In this document: positions 61,801 to 64,000 of the stretch, piece after piece
Position numbering within the stretch: the stretch's first letter is position 1
Layout of the letters: each line of letters starts with the position of its first letter
From: Histomonas meleagridis
Lineage: Eukaryota; Parabasalia; Tritrichomonadida; Dientamoebidae
Length of the DNA stretch: 64,000 nt
Reading direction: 5' to 3'
Assembly (NCBI GenBank): GCA_020186115.1
Contig: WSYJ01000092.1
Location: 532,001-596,000 of the forward strand
The notes under the pieces: generated by a model
The model's database searches: none
The model's input: only the letters and a program-made list of their open reading frames with translations
What the model was told of the DNA's origin: nothing
Program-made: the position numbers and the translations under genes

Positions 61801-62083
61801 ACCGAACAAGAATGCGATGTTAATTAAGAAATATCCGCCGCCTCTTAATAAGAAATTAAGAGAAAAGCATTTAACAAGCAGAAATAAGTTTAACCAGTTG
61901 ACACCGAATAAAAATATTCCTTTGTCACCGCTCTCGAGAATGATTTCTAGAAGCGAAAGAACCTTAAAACAAATAGAAGATGAGGGAAATGATTCGTTCG
62001 CATCACTTTCGCCAACAAAAGCAATCGCTAGTTCAACAAATAACTTGAAAAATATTAAGAAAAAGATTTTGTTTGATATTTAG
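58838..62083 (+). CDS. Rho-family GEF (DH-PH) with Kelch repeats
   Basis: 1081 residues. The N-terminal 170 residues have a ubiquitin-like/FERM-lobe flavour, followed by a DH domain at about 185-375 (QKIIDEIIQTESTYVNNLSN; FSSYLILPIQRMPRYLLFIR; LIKYTP), where the QR(M/I)PRY helix is diagnostic. A PH-like domain covers about 380-470. Kelch blades lie at about 500-740, with GG pairs in FYLIGGYNHKEYFNDIYKYD, IYIFGGRNKEKYLNSLICYS, MIIYGGKNNRQIFNDVWSFD and IISIGGTCDG. The last 330 residues are disordered, acidic then strongly basic (KSKKIRKVKKVKKKKSRKNK). It should activate Rho/Rac GTPases and link them to actin partners. Confidence 0.88.
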   Translation: MDQQWIFVIDFNYSVHIKPAKNFAQMQAQEFLSNLGFDNTKYVLKIQTPLYSEIIPSDTQVLKRHPYLLLSKRPDQYERPLFFLTIGPIPNKPIISFFVETETTNMIEIPPFRVDFHLDENQTGKEIIEKIDKSIDLPHTDGSCPSINLNDTSQTIFSNAKKNGIIFKCTLTTESLHIITQRQKIIDEIIQTESTYVNNLSNIINNWQVKIKKSNVFTDIEFNKVFKDFPAIYKCHSLFLDNLQSKNISYSTIVSDAFLEFSDFFKVSLPYISNYPSLIQLITPKMHNNISTFQCKDSLPFSSYLILPIQRMPRYLLFIRELIKYTPKSHPDSPLLELALTKIEKVTIEMDIAAKNAQKINEVLMLQQRLTKNFQLVEASRFIKRVTNVKYRNKNCKFYLFNDLITINQYDKKTETILYSKKIIDFKYFPLVNSFSIYDNIHKLHKTYFQNSSEFTSIITQIEQIRKEIYLRNHPNLNSVFIFTNPIMLRKLSNIKETHSLTHDNIFYFFTQNKLITLDPYKSSISINDFKQQRFGYSLCKHNETFYLIGGYNHKEYFNDIYKYDINTKQFIKVVPLNSVIFEQRCEHTSICYNNNIYIFGGRNKEKYLNSLICYSINENKFIELKTNDHILPKNRAQHSAILKLYLMIIYGGKNNRQIFNDVWSFDLIHLKWIQLNNNINIPKRFGHNTIIINKYIISIGGTCDGVTNVSPTIFMINGKNVQNVQHFESFGNFPNLMLNFGMCIDTENKLIVLYNSSFFIITLPKIIIEEIELTTKKRSGTIKDNKIHHIMMENMKFSKDTNATLKLPKHTRQTSAIHYFDMIRSEDKNDEISIENDENSSETLNSELSETEINSKIEKKRKNTLILPHKTDETLAPNIVHRKSTLQPQKHNSVDQNAIIQPRKKVSRYSHKLRNANRFDINELKTENSSSSTIRSFKSSGEEEETCSSVTSEKSKKSKKIRKVKKVKKKKSRKNKKLETIINEINTPNKNAMLIKKYPPPLNKKLREKHLTSRNKFNQLTPNKNIPLSPLSRMISRSERTLKQIEDEGNDSFASLSPTKAIASSTNNLKNIKKKILFDI

Positions 62084-62599
62084 TAAATAAATATTTATAT
62101 GTACGAGTTTTTCTAATGATTTTGATAAGACGCTGTAAACCAAATAAATTTGGTCTTTTCAAATCAGAAAATCAATTTTTTTCATTTTCAACTGAATCAA
62201 ATCTAAAAAAAATATAAATAAATAAGTATACACATTCTATTCAATTAAATTATCTTAACCAAATTTTGTTATCTTATTTTTTTATGAGCAATCTCCAAAA
62301 TTTCAAAATGCTTTTTTGGGCTTTAGGATTAAATACAGAAGTTCAAATTCAATAAATATATAGAACTAATAATAGTCAATATTAGTTTATATAATTTTTC
62401 TGTAGTTTTCATTTTGTTTTTAAGTTATACGAGATTTTCAATATCTAGAGATCAGAGCAAAAATTCGAAAATCTGTCTTTGCAATTTCTGATAATTTATA
62501 TGTTCTATAAATAGGATAATTCTTGAAACAATTTATTCATTATTGGAGGCTCTGGACAAAAAAGAAAAATTAACTTTTTGAATTAATTTTGCGGTTACA
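62084..62599. other. Intergenic region, no gene seen
   Basis: 3' flank of the DH-Kelch gene; TAG is followed by TAAATAAATA. Otherwise empty AT-rich DNA. Confidence 0.45.
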
Positions 62600-62959
62600 A
62601 ATCCATCAAGATTCGTTCCTCCACGAGTGAGTGATACTCACAAAAAAGAATCACAAAATTAAACAGAAGATAGAAATGTTTTAAACATTTTTTCAACAAT
62701 ACTTGTATATACTGGTTTAGATGTGGTGAATTGATATATCCAGTCTTTACTTAGATGACCGTTTGTGGATTGTATCGTACACGAATTTAAATGGAAAGTG
62801 ACTAAATTCAAAGGAAATTTTAAAAAAAATTATTATATCTTTATAAAAATTAGTTTACTGTTCTTATATGTTAAAATTTGATATGTATTAAATACATTAC
62901 AAATAATTTTAAAATTAAAAAAAATTCTATAAGAGGGAAAATTGGTTGACAGTGTCTTC
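62600..62959 (-). repeat. Dispersed repeat copy B
   Basis: Inverted copy of 44417-44775, with scattered substitutions and small indels. It contains the palindrome GTGAGTGATACTCAC, the counterpart of GTGAGTATCGCTCAC in copy A. Non-coding. Confidence 0.7.
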
Positions 62960-63900
62960 TTTTGATATAGTTTCTATATATTATATAAAATGAAAAGCAG
63001 GCTTCCAAAAAAACATATATAGACAAAATTACAGTGATCTCTCACCTATTATCATATGCGTAAACCAATTTTATGTGAAGATATATCTATTTTATTTTTA
63101 AGTGTCAAATCTTTAAATATAAGTTTTTGTCTTATAAAGATATAAGTATATTATCTACTGTTATTATTAATCTTTGATATATTTTTTTAAGGATTAATAT
63201 AATGAAAACAACGAGATAATTATATTCTGTTTGGTGTCAAACGACCATTTAGGGGATAGAAACCGTTCTTTAAAAAAGGTAGTTAAATGGCGGAGACACT
63301 TTTTGAGCGAGGTATTACTTGTTAAATAAACTTCCATTAAAATACTCTGCATTTATTACTTAAACGTGTTGCAAATAGAAGACATTATAGCATGAAATAT
63401 GTTGGATAATAATTTTGGTAAAATGATTACTAATTAAATATCAAATTGAATCACCATGATAAATATATATAATTATGGTATCAACTGTATAATAATATTA
63501 TGTAAAATTTCAGATATGTTGGCAACAATTTTAGAGGGCTTATGCTGTCATTAATTTTCATCTTATTTTTGATGAGATATTTTCATTTAAAAAAATATGC
63601 TTTTATCTAATAGAACTCTTTTCTCAGCTAAAAAAGTGGATACGATTTATTGGCCAATAGCACCGATTTACTTGACAGTATGATTAATCTCAATCTTGAT
63701 GGATAATAAAGTTTTGTCAAGTAATATCTTTTGTAACAATTAAATTTGTAGAATAATTTCCGAAGAAAACTATATAAGCATATGATTCTTTCATCTGAGA
63801 TATATTAATTTGCAATTAAAATGAAAACAAAATAACATTATTATAATTATATAATGAAAAAACAAATATAATATAAAATCAAATGTTTATATAAAAATGA
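62960..63900. other. Intergenic region, no gene seen
   Basis: About 940 bp of AT-rich DNA without a recognisable gene, RNA or repeat. Confidence 0.45.
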
Positions 63901-64000
63901 TTAATCACATCTTACCGAACTCACAAGTTGGAAGAATTCGTCACCTTCTTCTGGAATATATTCCACTGATGCATTCGAGATCTCGATATCAAACTTATTT
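63901..64000 (-). CDS. 3' end of a gene running off the window
   Basis: The minus strand has an open frame from the window edge: NKFDIEISNASVEYIPEEGD, EFFQLVSSVRCD, then TAA at 63901-63903. The composition is protein-like, and local GC is higher than in the flanking intergenic DNA. Only 32 codons are visible, so no family is assigned. Confidence 0.5.
   Translation of the reverse strand, partial: NKFDIEISNASVEYIPEEGDEFFQLVSSVRCD

Overview
The window looks like nuclear DNA of a trichomonad (Parabasalia), probably from the AT-rich Tritrichomonas/Histomonas side. This is inferred from gene content: DUF3447/ankyrin proteins, kinase-Sel1 and DH-Kelch proteins, short R2R3-Myb and BTB proteins, mostly intronless genes, very short intergenic spacers, and many stop codons overlapping a TAAA signal. 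No bacterial operon structure is seen. The species cannot be fixed from the sequence alone.

Layout. 0-3 kb: a DUF3447 lead gene followed by 11 interrupted ankyrin modules. 3.4-14.2 kb: a four-span membrane protein, a pseudokinase-Sel1 protein, tRNase Z, ribosomal protein eL29, a tail-anchored protein, a Cwf21 splicing protein, a TPR acidic protein and a type II glycosyltransferase. 14.4-17.5 kb: an ankyrin relic, a homeodomain-like protein and a second DUF3447/ankyrin gene. 18.3-24.2 kb: DNA polymerase zeta (REV3), OST48 and an R2R3-Myb protein. 24.6-30.6 kb: a gene-poor stretch with decayed genes, a tRNA-Met, a bacterial-type SH3b-GH19 hydrolase and a DYRK kinase. 30.8-42.5 kb: Tubby-like, UBL-UBA, cohesin SA/SCC3, a PP1-like phosphatase, a BTB protein, a Rab5-like GTPase and a divergent ABC1-like protein. 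42.5-47 kb: relics, two very small ORFs, a dispersed repeat and an inverted broken copy of the glycosyltransferase. 47.3-51.6 kb: a third DUF3447/ankyrin gene with about 18 modules. 51.9-55.3 kb: two paralogous secreted proteins, an unknown protein and a FOP/LisH protein. 55.4-58.1 kb: a fourth DUF3447/ankyrin gene. 58.8-62.1 kb: a DH-PH-Kelch protein. The right end holds the second copy of the dispersed repeat and the 3' tip of another gene.

Most genes are unrelated housekeeping or signalling genes, many arranged head to head with 50-160 bp between start codons, so bidirectional promoters are likely. The outstanding feature is the set of four ankyrin genes. Each carries a tandem array with an almost exact 170 bp period: an intact ankyrin module plus an AT-rich spacer of about 68 nt. 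The modules stay open and consensus-like even when strongly diverged, while the spacers collect stop codons. The spacer behaves like an intron, but GT-AG removal at the conserved boundaries would not keep the reading frame. This is the best candidate in the window for undescribed biology.
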